This document shows positions 43,061-52,232 of a stretch of DNA of 64,000 nucleotides, piece after piece. Source of the stretch: Paenibacillus sp. Root52 (GTDB lineage: Bacteria > Bacillota > Bacilli > Paenibacillales > Paenibacillaceae); NCBI RefSeq assembly GCF_001426865.1, contig NZ_LMFO01000032.1, positions 79,168-143,167 of the forward strand, in the 5' to 3' direction. The translations under genes were made by a program, and so were the position numbers. Numbering within the stretch: the stretch's first letter is position 1; each line of letters begins with the position of its first letter. The notes beneath the pieces are model-generated. The model saw nothing but the letters and a program-made list of their open reading frames with translations, searched no databases and was not told where the DNA came from.

Positions 43061-43089
43061 TTGTTTGCAAACGTCCGAGCGATTATAAT
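43061..43089 (+). promoter_or_regulatory. SigA-type promoter for ktrB-ktrA
   Basis: TTGTTT and TATAAT with a 17-bp spacer. It predicts a leader of about 160 bases before ktrB. The rest of the 42860-43257 gap shows no gene. Confidence 0.7.
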
Positions 43090-43205
43090 TTTTGAAGCAA
43101 ATGTGTAACAATCCGCATGTCTGCAACGTATTAAGGGAACGAATACAATATAGTTCAACATCTATGTATACGTTAAATCCATACGAATCATACCGTTTAG
43201 GTTGA

Positions 43206-43235
43206 AACTCCACATGGTGGAGTTGTTTTCATTTT
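43206..43235 (+). promoter_or_regulatory. Terminator-like hairpin in the ktrB leader
   Basis: Perfect 8-bp stem AACTCCAC / GTGGAGTT with an ATG triloop, followed by TGTTTTCATTTT and then the ribosome site. It could be a transcription attenuator of the potassium transport operon. I do not see a known c-di-AMP riboswitch consensus. Confidence 0.5.
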
Positions 43236-43257
43236 AGTAGAGGTGGATGATCCATAA

Positions 43258-44598
43258 GTGAAATTAAATGTTCAATGGTTGCACCTATCCCCGCCTCGAA
43301 TTCTGGTGCTCGGCTTCGCCGGGATCATTCTGCTAGGAACATTACTGTTGATGCTTCCAGTATCGAGTCAGAGCGGGGAAAGCCTTCCTTTTATTGATGC
43401 ACTATTCACCGCAACATCAGCCGTATGTGTGACTGGGCTGGTAGTTGTAGACACAGGCACTCATTTCTCCGTGCTTGGGCAAGTCATTATAGCTTTGTTG
43501 ATCCAGATCGGTGGACTCGGCTTCATGACGATGGCTACACTCGTGGCAATTGCATTTAAACGTAGAATTTCTTTGCGAGAACGGCTCATTTTACAAGAAG
43601 CAATGAACCAGAACACGATGGAAGGTATTGTACGGCTTATTCGCAAAGTCGTGGCGTATTCCCTCATTATTGAAGTGGTATGTGGCACATTATTCGCGAT
43701 TCGTTGGTCATTTGATATGCCGCTGGGTCAAGCCATGTATTACGGATACTGGCATGCGATATCGATGTTTAATAACGCAGGCTTTGATATGTTTGGTGAT
43801 TTTCGCAGTTTGACGAGTTATGTCTATGATCCGTTGGTGAACTTTACGGCAATGTTCCTGATTATTTCAGGGGGAATTGGCTTTGTGGTATTGTCCGACC
43901 TGATTGATTACCACAAAACACGTAAGATCTCGTTGCACTCCAAGGTTGTACTGTTAACGACGGGTCTACTTATTATATTGGGAGCTTTAGTGATCTTTGT
44001 CTTCGAATTCAACAATCCGCGAACACTTGGTGGGCTGAATTGGGGTGGCAAAATTCTCGGTTCGTTCTTTCAATCGGTCACACCTCGAACAGCTGGTGCT
44101 AATACGGTGGATATTGCCGGCTTGAGGCAGGCTACGCAATTTTTCATGATTATATTAATGTTTATTGGGGCATCCCCTGGTTCAACAGGGGGCGGAATTA
44201 AGACAACTACGTTCATGATTATGATCGGTGCGGTGATTGCCATGATGCGTGGTCGGGAGGATATCGTCTTCTTTAGATACAGGCTAGTGCAGGAGCGGAT
44301 CTTCAAAGCACTTACGATCACACTGCTTGCGCTGCTGCTCATTATAACGGTAACGATGATACTGAGCACCACAGAGGATAGTAGTTTCTTAATGATTTTA
44401 TTTGAGACGACATCGGCCTTTGGCACCGTAGGTTTATCCATGGGACTTACACTGAAGCTGACCACATTTGGCAAGTTATTAATTTGTTTTACCATGTTTG
44501 CAGGTCGACTCGGGCCGATTACGCTAGCGTATGCACTTGGACAGAAAAAGGGTAAGGAGTTATACAGGTACCCGGAAGGCAAAATGATTATTGGATAA
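43258..44598 (+). CDS. ktrB: Potassium uptake channel subunit KtrB
   Basis: Ion-conducting subunit of the Ktr potassium (sodium-coupled) uptake system. It has four repeated half-pore loops with the selectivity-filter glycine: SAVCVTGLVV, FNNAGFDMFG, TPRTAGANTV and AFGTVGLSMG. Length 446, about eight membrane helices. The start is a GTG at 43258 after GAGGTGG. ktrA follows 17 bp later; in B. subtilis the order of this pair is reversed. A leader with a hairpin precedes it. Confidence 0.94.
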   Translation: MKLNVQWLHLSPPRILVLGFAGIILLGTLLLMLPVSSQSGESLPFIDALFTATSAVCVTGLVVVDTGTHFSVLGQVIIALLIQIGGLGFMTMATLVAIAFKRRISLRERLILQEAMNQNTMEGIVRLIRKVVAYSLIIEVVCGTLFAIRWSFDMPLGQAMYYGYWHAISMFNNAGFDMFGDFRSLTSYVYDPLVNFTAMFLIISGGIGFVVLSDLIDYHKTRKISLHSKVVLLTTGLLIILGALVIFVFEFNNPRTLGGLNWGGKILGSFFQSVTPRTAGANTVDIAGLRQATQFFMIILMFIGASPGSTGGGIKTTTFMIMIGAVIAMMRGREDIVFFRYRLVQERIFKALTITLLALLLIITVTMILSTTEDSSFLMILFETTSAFGTVGLSMGLTLKLTTFGKLLICFTMFAGRLGPITLAYALGQKKGKELYRYPEGKMIIG

Positions 44599-44615
44599 GG
44601 GGTTCGTGAAGAACG

Positions 44616-45287
44616 ATGAAAAAACAGCAGTTTGCAGTGATTGGGCTTGGACGGTTTGGCTCCAGCTTGGCACAGGAATTAATGGAACTTGGTTATGAGG
44701 TTCTCGGTATTGACAAAAACGAAGAGGTTGTCGAAGATATCAGTGAATTGGTCACGCATGCCGTTGTAGCTGATGCAACAGATGAGGAAGTGCTGCGCTC
44801 CCTCGGAATCCGGAATTTCGACTGTGGTATCGTAGCCATTGGGGACGATATTCAGACAAGTATCCTGACTGCGATTTTGTTAAAAGAACTGGGTGTAAAA
44901 ACGGTGGTGGCAAAAGCTATTTCTGTTCTTCATGGCCGTGCGCTGGATAAACTCGGCATCGACCGTGTCGTGTATCCTGAACGGGATATGGGAGTGCGGG
45001 TTGCCCATCAGCTGGTTACACCGAATCTGCTGGATTACATCGAGCTATCCAATAACTACAGCATTGTTGAAATGAAAGTTCCTGACTGCCTGCATAATAA
45101 GACGCTGTCCTCACTGAATGCGCGTGTGCGCTTTGGATGCAGCATTGTAGCGTTGCAGAAGGAGGCAGGCGTTATCATCGCTCCTACGGCGCTAGACTCC
45201 CTCCACACTGGGGACATTATGGTTATTATCGGTACCAACGACAATATCGAGCGCTTTGAAGAAGAGGTAATTAGCCAGGAGGATTAG
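44616..45287 (+). CDS. ktrA: Potassium uptake regulatory subunit KtrA
   Basis: Cytoplasmic RCK-domain regulator of KtrB. The N-terminal nucleotide-binding fold is QFAVIGLGRFGSSLAQEL, with VVADATDEEVLRSLGI and VAIGDDIQTSILTAILLKELG. The C-terminal RCK_C domain (about 135-220) ends in VIIGTNDNIERFEEE; this domain binds c-di-AMP in characterised homologues. 223 residues. It is co-transcribed with ktrB. Confidence 0.94.
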   Translation: MKKQQFAVIGLGRFGSSLAQELMELGYEVLGIDKNEEVVEDISELVTHAVVADATDEEVLRSLGIRNFDCGIVAIGDDIQTSILTAILLKELGVKTVVAKAISVLHGRALDKLGIDRVVYPERDMGVRVAHQLVTPNLLDYIELSNNYSIVEMKVPDCLHNKTLSSLNARVRFGCSIVALQKEAGVIIAPTALDSLHTGDIMVIIGTNDNIERFEEEVISQED

Positions 45288-45443
45288 GATTACCCCATGG
45301 CTGTGACTAACACATTGATGTGACGAAGGATACAAATGATTGAAATGTAACTATAGCGATTGCCTTGGTCGTTGGAGATGTTAAAAGAATGATTCGGTTT
45401 GGTAAATGGCTTTCGTGATTAGGTGAAATAGGATACATGGAAA

Positions 45444-46367
45444 CTAAGGCGTCGTTGTTCTCTTAGAGGATAGCGGCGTCTTTGCTGTAAACAGCGCAGC
45501 CGTTTCTTTTACCCACTGTCTGGATGTCTTGCTGAGATCTTCCTTGTGTCCATAGATCATGCTCGTGGTTCGCCTAGTCTGCTGCAACTCAGGTAGATAA
45601 ACAGATACCAGGTCGTTGTCCGCAAGCAGTTGGGGACGAAGATATGATTTGGGTAGAAGAGCAGCCGCTTTGCATGTAGGTAATAGACGCACGATCGCTT
45701 CGAAGGAATCGATCTCCATGCGAATATCAGGCATAACAGCACAGCGATGGAACAGATCGTCTGTTAGTTTACGATACCATGTACCTTTAGAGAAGGTGAT
45801 CATCGGTAGCTCGTGTAAGTTCTCCATCTCTGCTTCACGCCCAGACAACGGATGAGTTAGCGGCACAACAAGCTCTAGATGGTCGTCAAAGAGCGGAATG
45901 CAGTTTAATCCTGTTTCATTAATGGAAGAAGCAACAATACCAACATCGGCTTTTTTATCACGGACAAAAGAGACAATCTCATGGGTTTTACCTGTTAACA
46001 GCTTAAGCTCTGCGTTTGGATGTTTCTCCATAAATGCATTGACCAGAGGGGGTAACGTCGTTTGAAGTGTAGTTAGGCTGGCTCCTAGAGTGATGGTGCT
46101 CTGTTCCTCGTCTTTGTACTGGGCAAGCATGTTTAGAAACTTCTGTTGTTGCTGTTTCTGCTCAACGGCAAAAGTATAGGCGAGCTGCCCCACGCTAGTT
46201 AATTCAAGCCGTTTACCCCGACGATGAAAGAGAGCTACTCCGAGTTCGTCCTCTAATTTAGCAATTTTACGAGATAAGGCAGGCTGTGATAGGTTCAACA
46301 GCTTGGATGCACGGTTTAGACTCGATTGTTCCACGACCGCTGCAAAGGCGTTTAAGTCCTCAAACAT
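45444..46367 (-). CDS. LysR-family transcriptional regulator
   Basis: 307 residues: N-terminal winged helix-turn-helix (FAAVVEQSSLNRASKLLNLS then QPALSRKIAKLEDELGVALF) and a substrate-binding domain from about 90 on. It is divergent from sdhC with 354 bp between starts and a LysR-type dyad in the gap, so it likely controls sdhCAB and itself. It may respond to a TCA-cycle acid, as CcpC and CitR do; that is inference. The start at 46367 follows GCGAGGT; an upstream in-frame ATG at 46388 lacks a site. Confidence 0.88.
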   Translation of the reverse strand: MFEDLNAFAAVVEQSSLNRASKLLNLSQPALSRKIAKLEDELGVALFHRRGKRLELTSVGQLAYTFAVEQKQQQQKFLNMLAQYKDEEQSTITLGASLTTLQTTLPPLVNAFMEKHPNAELKLLTGKTHEIVSFVRDKKADVGIVASSINETGLNCIPLFDDHLELVVPLTHPLSGREAEMENLHELPMITFSKGTWYRKLTDDLFHRCAVMPDIRMEIDSFEAIVRLLPTCKAAALLPKSYLRPQLLADNDLVSVYLPELQQTRRTTSMIYGHKEDLSKTSRQWVKETAALFTAKTPLSSKRTTTP

Positions 46368-46518
46368 AGACGCTAACCTCGCTTCCATTTCAGATGTCTT
46401 TACGTCTGATTTCTTGTGCTTATTGAAGGTAAGATCTGTCTTTGCGATTAAGCGTGATGCGTATCCTTGAAAAAAGATTTTCGATGATGTATATGATACT
46501 CGTCCAATGTTTCAATGC

Positions 46519-46537
46519 TTATACCTATAGGTTATAA
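46519..46537. promoter_or_regulatory. LysR-type dyad in the sdh control region
   Basis: TTATACCTATAGGTTATAA, a near-perfect palindrome containing ATAC-N7-TTAT, close to the ATAA-N7-TTAT box of CcpC. It lies midway between the regulator and sdhC. Confidence 0.55.
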
Positions 46538-46637
46538 CAATTAATAATTATATTGCAATTCCCTTATAAGAAAAAAAAGAGTAACATGAATTGTGACACA
46601 AGTTGTTCACACCTGACGAAAACGGAACAATTTGTCG

Positions 46638-46659
46638 AACCTTTCCCACAGGAAAGGTT
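46638..46659 (+). promoter_or_regulatory. Hairpin in the sdhC upstream region
   Basis: Perfect 9-bp stem AACCTTTCC / GGAAAGGTT with a CACA loop, 62 bp before sdhC and without a T run. It may shape the mRNA 5' end or be a repressor site. Confidence 0.45.
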
Positions 46660-46721
46660 TGTGTGTGATAGTGAACTAATTTATGAAAACGTTGTATTTA
46701 GCGAAAGGGGATCGACATTTT

Positions 46722-47390
46722 ATGAAAGGGTTTTACTCCAGAAAGCTGCACTCCTTGCTCGGCGTCATTCCGCTCAGTTTGTTTTTTCTTGAGCATTTGG
46801 TGACAAACTTCACAGCAGTTGAAGGCGGCACAGAAGGGTTTTACAAAGCTGTTGCATTTCTGAATGGCTTGCCTCTTGTTATTGTTATTGAGGCTACACT
46901 CATTTGGCTGCCGTTGTTCTTTCACGGTGTTTACGGTCTTTATATTGCCTATCAGGCCAAACCTAACGTGGGTAGGTACGGCAATGAACGTAACTGGCGC
47001 TACACGTTGCAGCGGATCAGTGGTGTCATTACGTTTGTATTCGTTATCTGGCACGTATGGGAGACGCGTGTACAAATTGCGCTGGGTAACGTAACACATG
47101 AAGAGATCGGCGGCGTCATTCATGATGCTGTGACGAACCCGATAACCTTTGCTATATATATGATCAGCGTGGTTGCGGCGTCATATCACTTTGCCAATGG
47201 CCTGTGGTCTTTCCTCGTTAGTTGGGGGATTACAGTTGGTCCGCGTGCGCAGCGTGTATCCTCTTACGTATGCATGAGCTTGTTCGGTATTGTTTCTATC
47301 ATGTTTATTGCTTCATTATTTGCTTTCCGTAGCATTGATTTCCAAGTTGCAACTTCAATGATTGACGCAGTTAAATCAGTTCTGATTTAA
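46722..47390 (+). CDS. sdhC: Succinate dehydrogenase cytochrome b558 subunit
   Basis: Membrane anchor of complex II, carrying two hemes and the menaquinone site. 222 residues with five predicted helices. Heme-ligand histidines are expected among HSLLG, FLEHLVTNF, FHGVYGLYIA, WHVWETR and YHFANGLWSFL. The ATG at 46722 follows GAAAGGGG; the frame opens earlier at 46683 without a site. First gene of sdhCAB. Confidence 0.94.
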   Translation: MKGFYSRKLHSLLGVIPLSLFFLEHLVTNFTAVEGGTEGFYKAVAFLNGLPLVIVIEATLIWLPLFFHGVYGLYIAYQAKPNVGRYGNERNWRYTLQRISGVITFVFVIWHVWETRVQIALGNVTHEEIGGVIHDAVTNPITFAIYMISVVAASYHFANGLWSFLVSWGITVGPRAQRVSSYVCMSLFGIVSIMFIASLFAFRSIDFQVATSMIDAVKSVLI

Positions 47391-47432
47391 GCATTTAGCT
47401 ATAAATGCTGACTTATAAAGGAGTGAACAACA

Positions 47433-49175
47433 ATGGCATCATCTAATGTAATTATTGTGGGCGGCGGTCTCGCAGGTTTGATGGCGGCGATCAAATCGGC
47501 TGAAGCCGGAGTTCATGTTCATTTATTTTCACTAGTACCCGTTAAAAGATCTCACTCCGTGTGTGCCCAGGGCGGCATCAACGGTGCGGTAAATACCAAA
47601 GGTGAGGGAGATTCTCCTTGGGTACACTTTGACGATACGGTATACGGCGGTGACTTCCTGGCGAACCAGCCTCCAGTTAAGGCGATGTGTGAAGCAGCGC
47701 CAGGCATTATCCACTTGATGGACAGAATGGGCGTTATGTTTAACCGGACACCGGAAGGTTTGCTAGATTTCCGTCGTTTCGGAGGTACGAAGCATCACCG
47801 TACAGCATTCGCAGGAGCAACAACAGGACAACAGTTGCTGTATGCTCTAGACGAGCAGGTGCGTCGCTGGGAAGCAGCGGGGCTAGTTACGAAGTATGAA
47901 AACTGGGAATTCCTACAGGCTGTTATCGATGATGAAGGTGTGTGCCGAGGCATTGTAGCACAAGACCTGAAAACGATGAAGGTTCAGACCTTCCCGGCCG
48001 AAGCAGTTATTCTTGCGAGCGGTGGCCCAGGCATCATTTTCGGAAAAACAACCAACTCCGTAATTAACACAGGTACAGCGGCAAGTGCCGTGTATCAACA
48101 AGGCGTAAATTACGCAAACGGTGAGTTCATTCAGATTCACCCAACGGCTATTCCGGGTGATGACAAGCTCCGTCTTATGTCAGAATCTGCACGTGGTGAA
48201 GGTGGGCGGATCTGGACATACAAAGACGGTAAGCCATGGTACTTCCTTGAAGAGAAGTATCCATCCTATGGTAACCTTGTACCGCGTGACATCGCGACTC
48301 GTGAGATCTTCAGCGTCTGCGTAGATATGGGTCTGGGAGTCAACGGCGAGAACATGGTATACCTCGATCTGTCTCATAAAGATCCCAAAGAGCTGGATGT
48401 GAAGCTCGGCGGAATTATCGAGATCTATGAGAAGTTCATGGGTGACGATCCACGTAAAATCCCAATGAAAATCTTCCCGGCAGTCCACTATTCCATGGGC
48501 GGTATGTGGGTAGATTACAACCAAATGACTAATATTCCGGGACTGTTTGCAGCCGGTGAGTGTGAGTATCAATACCACGGAGCGAACCGACTTGGTGCGA
48601 ACTCTCTGGTATCGGCCATTTACGGTGGTATGGTTGCTGGGCCAAAAGCGGCAGAATATATCAAAGGACTTAAAAAATCGTCTGCCGATATTTCTTCCTC
48701 CGTCTTCGATAACTATACGAAACAACAAACGGATAAATACGAAGGCATCATGAAGATGCAAGGTAATGAGAATGCTTACGTTATTCATAAAGAGCTTGGC
48801 GAGTGGATGACAGCCAACATGACGGTTGTGCGTTACAATGACAAGCTTGAAGCAACCATTGGCAAGATCAAGGAATTGAAACAGCGTTATAGCAAAATCA
48901 ATATGTATGACACTTCAGGTTGGAACAACCCTGGTGCGGCATTTACCCGCCAATTGTGGAACATGCTTGAATTGGCTGAAGCCATGACGCTGGGCGCATT
49001 GCTGCGTAACGAAAGCCGCGGCGCGCATTACAAACCTGAGTTCACGGAACGTAACGATGAGGAATTCCTCAAAACGACCATCGCAAGCTGGTCGAAGGAA
49101 GGTCCACAAATCTCGTACGAGCCGGTAGACGTGTCCCTGATCCCACCACGGATCCGTGACTACTCCAAAGATTAA
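47433..49175 (+). CDS. sdhA: Succinate dehydrogenase flavoprotein subunit
   Basis: Oxidises succinate to fumarate with covalently bound FAD. N-terminal FAD-binding VIIVGGGLAGLMAAIKSAEA; the flavin-attachment histidine region is KRSHSVCAQGGINGAVNTKG. Substrate-binding segments are HPTAIPGDDKL and EGGRIWTYKDGKPW, and the C-terminal flavin motif is GLFAAGECEYQYHGANRLG. Length 580. AAAGGAG lies before the ATG. 216 bp separates it from sdhB, unusually long for this operon because a family 2 repeat sits there. Confidence 0.96.
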   Translation: MASSNVIIVGGGLAGLMAAIKSAEAGVHVHLFSLVPVKRSHSVCAQGGINGAVNTKGEGDSPWVHFDDTVYGGDFLANQPPVKAMCEAAPGIIHLMDRMGVMFNRTPEGLLDFRRFGGTKHHRTAFAGATTGQQLLYALDEQVRRWEAAGLVTKYENWEFLQAVIDDEGVCRGIVAQDLKTMKVQTFPAEAVILASGGPGIIFGKTTNSVINTGTAASAVYQQGVNYANGEFIQIHPTAIPGDDKLRLMSESARGEGGRIWTYKDGKPWYFLEEKYPSYGNLVPRDIATREIFSVCVDMGLGVNGENMVYLDLSHKDPKELDVKLGGIIEIYEKFMGDDPRKIPMKIFPAVHYSMGGMWVDYNQMTNIPGLFAAGECEYQYHGANRLGANSLVSAIYGGMVAGPKAAEYIKGLKKSSADISSSVFDNYTKQQTDKYEGIMKMQGNENAYVIHKELGEWMTANMTVVRYNDKLEATIGKIKELKQRYSKINMYDTSGWNNPGAAFTRQLWNMLELAEAMTLGALLRNESRGAHYKPEFTERNDEEFLKTTIASWSKEGPQISYEPVDVSLIPPRIRDYSKD

Positions 49176-49190
49176 TAAGTAAAGTTAACA

Positions 49191-49322
49191 CCTTAACGGA
49201 GAAGACAGAAGAATACTGAAGAAGCGAAGCGCTCGCCTTTATCCCCGGATTTTAACCCTGTTAAGGTGAATCAAGAAATCTGGGGATAACAGCGATCGGA
49301 AGGATCTTCTGTTGGCGGAGTG
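49191..49322 (+). repeat. Long-hairpin dispersed repeat, family 2, copy B (~130 bp)
   Basis: Matches 29167-29297 in the same orientation, including CGCCTTTATCCCCGGATTTT and the GTGAATCAA loop segment. It forms a long imperfect hairpin within the sdhA-sdhB gap. It is transcribed with the operon. Confidence 0.8.
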
Positions 49323-49391
49323 GCTACGTGTAACATGTTGGTCTTATAACGATAGCAATACAATCATCGTCACCAAGGAGGGGACTACGAT

Positions 49392-50156
49392 ATGGCGGAA
49401 CCAGCAACAGCGAACAAAACCGTCAAGTTTATCATCACACGTCAGGATAGCCCAGAATCAGCTTCGTATAACGAAGAGTTCGAACTTCCGTACCGTCCCA
49501 ATATGAATGTGATCAGCGCCCTGATGGAGATTCAGCGGAACCCTGTCAATACAGAGGGCAAGTCGATTGCTCCAGTATGTTGGGAATCGAACTGTCTGGA
49601 AGAGGTTTGTGGAGCATGCTCCATGGTGATCAACGGTAAACCGCGTCAAGCGTGTGCTGCATTGATCGATAAGTTGGAGCAACCGGTTCGTATCGAACCA
49701 ATGAAAACATTCCCGGTGGTGCGTGACCTCGTCATTGACCGTAACCGGATGTTTAACGCCCTGAAACGGGTAAAAGCATGGATTCCAATTGACGGTACCT
49801 ATGACCTTGGTCCAGGTCCGCGTATGCCAGAGAAGAAGCGTCAATGGGCATATGAATTATCCAAATGTATGACATGCGGTGTTTGTTTGGAAGCTTGTCC
49901 TAACGTGAATGAAAAGACAGACTTTATCGGACCAGCAGCACTTTCACAAGTGCGTCTGTTCAATGCTCACCCAACAGGTGAGATGAACGCCGAGGATCGT
50001 CTGGAAGCGTTGATGGAGGATGGAGGAATCGAGGGCTGCGGTAACTCGCAGAACTGTGTGCAATCCTGTCCTAAGGGCATTCCATTGACAACTTCTATTG
50101 CGGAAATGAACAAACAAACAACGAAGCATATGTTCAAACGTTGGTTGGGTGTATAA
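49392..50156 (+). CDS. sdhB: Succinate dehydrogenase iron-sulfur subunit
   Basis: Carries electrons from the flavin to the quinone site. The [2Fe-2S] ligands lie in CWESNCLEEVCGACSMVI...C, the [4Fe-4S] ligands in CMTCGVCLEACP, and the [3Fe-4S] cluster in CGNSQNCVQSCPKGIP. Length 254. AAGGAGGGG lies upstream of the ATG. A terminator ends the operon 40 bp after the stop. Confidence 0.96.
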   Translation: MAEPATANKTVKFIITRQDSPESASYNEEFELPYRPNMNVISALMEIQRNPVNTEGKSIAPVCWESNCLEEVCGACSMVINGKPRQACAALIDKLEQPVRIEPMKTFPVVRDLVIDRNRMFNALKRVKAWIPIDGTYDLGPGPRMPEKKRQWAYELSKCMTCGVCLEACPNVNEKTDFIGPAALSQVRLFNAHPTGEMNAEDRLEALMEDGGIEGCGNSQNCVQSCPKGIPLTTSIAEMNKQTTKHMFKRWLGV

Positions 50157-50195
50157 TCGCAACTAATTCAGCTTTCAACCGAATATGAATAGATA

Positions 50196-50245
50196 AGAAG
50201 TCGTGTTCTCCGATCTTGGTTGTTTGGGGACATGGCTTCTTTTTG
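50196..50245 (+). terminator. Terminator of the sdhCAB operon
   Basis: AGAAGTCGTGTTCTCC pairs with GGGGACATGGCTTCT (with G-U pairs), followed by TTTTT. Confidence 0.75.
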
Positions 50246-50328
50246 TAATGGGGCGAAGGAACCGAGCTTATGATGCAGAATATGCTATAATGAGGGGATG
50301 GATTGCGTGCGGAAGGAGGAGAGGGAAC

Positions 50329-51276
50329 ATGGCAAGGGTGCCGTATAAGAGCAATAAGGAAACGCCAATGAGGCGTGGAGTCGATAAGAATGAGACAGAG
50401 CAGCCCCTTTTTCCTGGTCAGGAAAAGGATCATGATCCCTCCCGGCGAAGTACAAAGTTACGGACAATTCTAATGACAGCTATCGCAACTGTGTTTACAG
50501 GTGGGTATGCGCTATGGGAGCCGCGACGTGTGGAAGTAAAGCAGGTGCAATTGAATCTCCCTAAACTTCCCAGTGCCTTTGATGGGTTGCGACTAATCCA
50601 GTTTAGTGATGCTCATATCGGGTTCCATACTGGCGTGAAGCAGATCGAGAAGCTGGCGGTTATGATTCAAGAACAGCAGCCGGATCTGATATGTTTTACG
50701 GGAGATATTGTGGAGCGAGATGCAGAACCTATGCGGGAGTGTATTCCGGCTCTGTCTTCCATGCATGCTAAGTTTGGGAAGTTTGCAATATTCGGTAATC
50801 ATGATTACCGGGGAAAGCAGCAAGAAGAAGTGGAGAAGATGTTTGAGCAGGCTGGCTTCACCTTACTTCGGAATGCTCATGTAGTTATCCAACATCATGG
50901 GGATCAAATAGCTATCGTAGGATTAGATGATGCATTAACGGGCAAGCCTAATTTGGCTACAGCTACGGAAGGTCTGGATAAAGACATCTGGAAAGTGTTA
51001 CTCATGCATGAACCCGACTATGCGGATAGAGCAGCTTCAAATGGTTTTGGGTTGCAGTTGTCTGGGCACAGCCACGGCGGTCAGGTTCGTTTTCCGTGGA
51101 TTGGGGCATTATCTGCTCCTCGTGGTGCACAAAAATTTGTGCAGGGATTGTATTATGTCGGTTGGACAAAAATGCCGGTGTATGTGAATCGAGGGTTCGG
51201 AATGACCCATCTCCCCATTCGATTTTTGTGCAGACCCGAAGTCACTGTATTTCATTTGCAGAGTCATCAAACATAA
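50329..51276 (+). CDS. Membrane-anchored metallophosphoesterase, YkuE/YaeI-like
   Basis: Calcineurin-like two-metal phosphoesterase. A polar N-terminus is followed by one membrane helix near 47-64, then the motifs QFSDAHIGFH, CFTGDIVER, IFGNHDYRG, LLMHEPDY and LSGHSHGGQV in order. The catalytic domain is probably extracellular; the substrate is unknown. 315 residues. The ATG at 50329 follows AAGGAGGAG; the frame is open to 50203 but that part overlaps the sdh terminator. It is followed 43 bp later by a second, unrelated phosphoesterase. Confidence 0.88.
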   Translation: MARVPYKSNKETPMRRGVDKNETEQPLFPGQEKDHDPSRRSTKLRTILMTAIATVFTGGYALWEPRRVEVKQVQLNLPKLPSAFDGLRLIQFSDAHIGFHTGVKQIEKLAVMIQEQQPDLICFTGDIVERDAEPMRECIPALSSMHAKFGKFAIFGNHDYRGKQQEEVEKMFEQAGFTLLRNAHVVIQHHGDQIAIVGLDDALTGKPNLATATEGLDKDIWKVLLMHEPDYADRAASNGFGLQLSGHSHGGQVRFPWIGALSAPRGAQKFVQGLYYVGWTKMPVYVNRGFGMTHLPIRFLCRPEVTVFHLQSHQT

Positions 51277-51319
51277 TAGACTACATGAATATGCAAGTTA
51301 TGAATGGAGGTTAGCCAGG

Positions 51320-52069
51320 ATGGAACGAATTGCGATTGTATCCGATATTCACGGCAATATGACGGCATGGGAAGCAGTATTGAACGATATTCGGAGTCGC
51401 GGGCTGAAGCGAATCTTTTGTCTTGGCGACCTCGTAGGCAAAGGGCCTGATCCAGTTCAGGTGGTTGATCAGGTGAGAGAAACATGTGAACAAGTCGTTC
51501 GGGGTAACTGGGATGAGCTGGTTGCCGTGAATCGGGATAATGAGAACTTTACTTGGCAAGCAGACAAGCTTGGGCAGGAACGACTGGACTATTTAGCGAA
51601 TCTTCCATTTAGCCATCAATTCGAGTTAAGTGGTCGTACGATTCGATTGGTACACGCTTCACCACAAAGCGTATATCACCGCGTACAACCATGGGATGAA
51701 ATGGACAAACGTATAGCGATGTTTGATGCCCCGGCGAATGAGCCTGAACTCGGACAGGCGGATATCGTAGGTTATGGCGACGTACACAATGCGTATCTAC
51801 AGCACTTGAATGGAAAAGTTCTGTTTAATGTAGGGAGTGTGGGCAACCCACTGGATATTCCTCAGGCATCGTATTGTATTCTTGAGGGAGCGAGCAACGG
51901 AGATATAAACCAAGCCATTAATATTCAATTTGTCCGTGTTCCCTATGATATTGAGCAGGAAGTTCAAGTTGCACAACAAGCAGGGGTGCCAGCACTTGAG
52001 TTATACATTCGAGAGATTCGAACAGGTGTTTATCGTGGTTTACAGGAGAAAAGCATGACAGAGGAATAA
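51320..52069 (+). CDS. Cytoplasmic metallophosphoesterase
   Basis: 249 residues. It starts at once with the metal motif IAIVSDIHGNM, then FCLGDLVGKGPDP, VVRGNWDEL (an N-W-D variant of the GNHD/E motif), RLVHASP and VGYGDVHNAY, ending with FNVGSVGNPLD. Related to YfcE-like and ApaH-like phosphoesterases; substrate unknown. GGAGGTTAGCCAGG lies upstream of the ATG. Confidence 0.88.
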   Translation: MERIAIVSDIHGNMTAWEAVLNDIRSRGLKRIFCLGDLVGKGPDPVQVVDQVRETCEQVVRGNWDELVAVNRDNENFTWQADKLGQERLDYLANLPFSHQFELSGRTIRLVHASPQSVYHRVQPWDEMDKRIAMFDAPANEPELGQADIVGYGDVHNAYLQHLNGKVLFNVGSVGNPLDIPQASYCILEGASNGDINQAINIQFVRVPYDIEQEVQVAQQAGVPALELYIREIRTGVYRGLQEKSMTEE

Positions 52070-52232
52070 CAGCTTATCGCGTGTTGGCATAATAACGTAA
52101 GACGTGTAGGATCAACACGATATGTAGTCGTCCTTTTTGAATTGGATAATGCAAATATTATACTTCCGGATCATCTCCAGAGCATGCTTGTCTTACCGGA
52201 CTCAAACCCGATAGGCAAAAGGAGCGATTGTC

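Noticed and set aside
43061..43257. c-di-AMP (ydaO-type) riboswitch in the ktr leader
   Set aside because: The leader is too short and lacks the conserved core segments of that class; kept only as an undefined attenuator candidate.
46698..47123. Minus-strand 141-residue frame inside sdhC
   Set aside because: Antisense to a certain gene, no start signals and no recognisable motifs.
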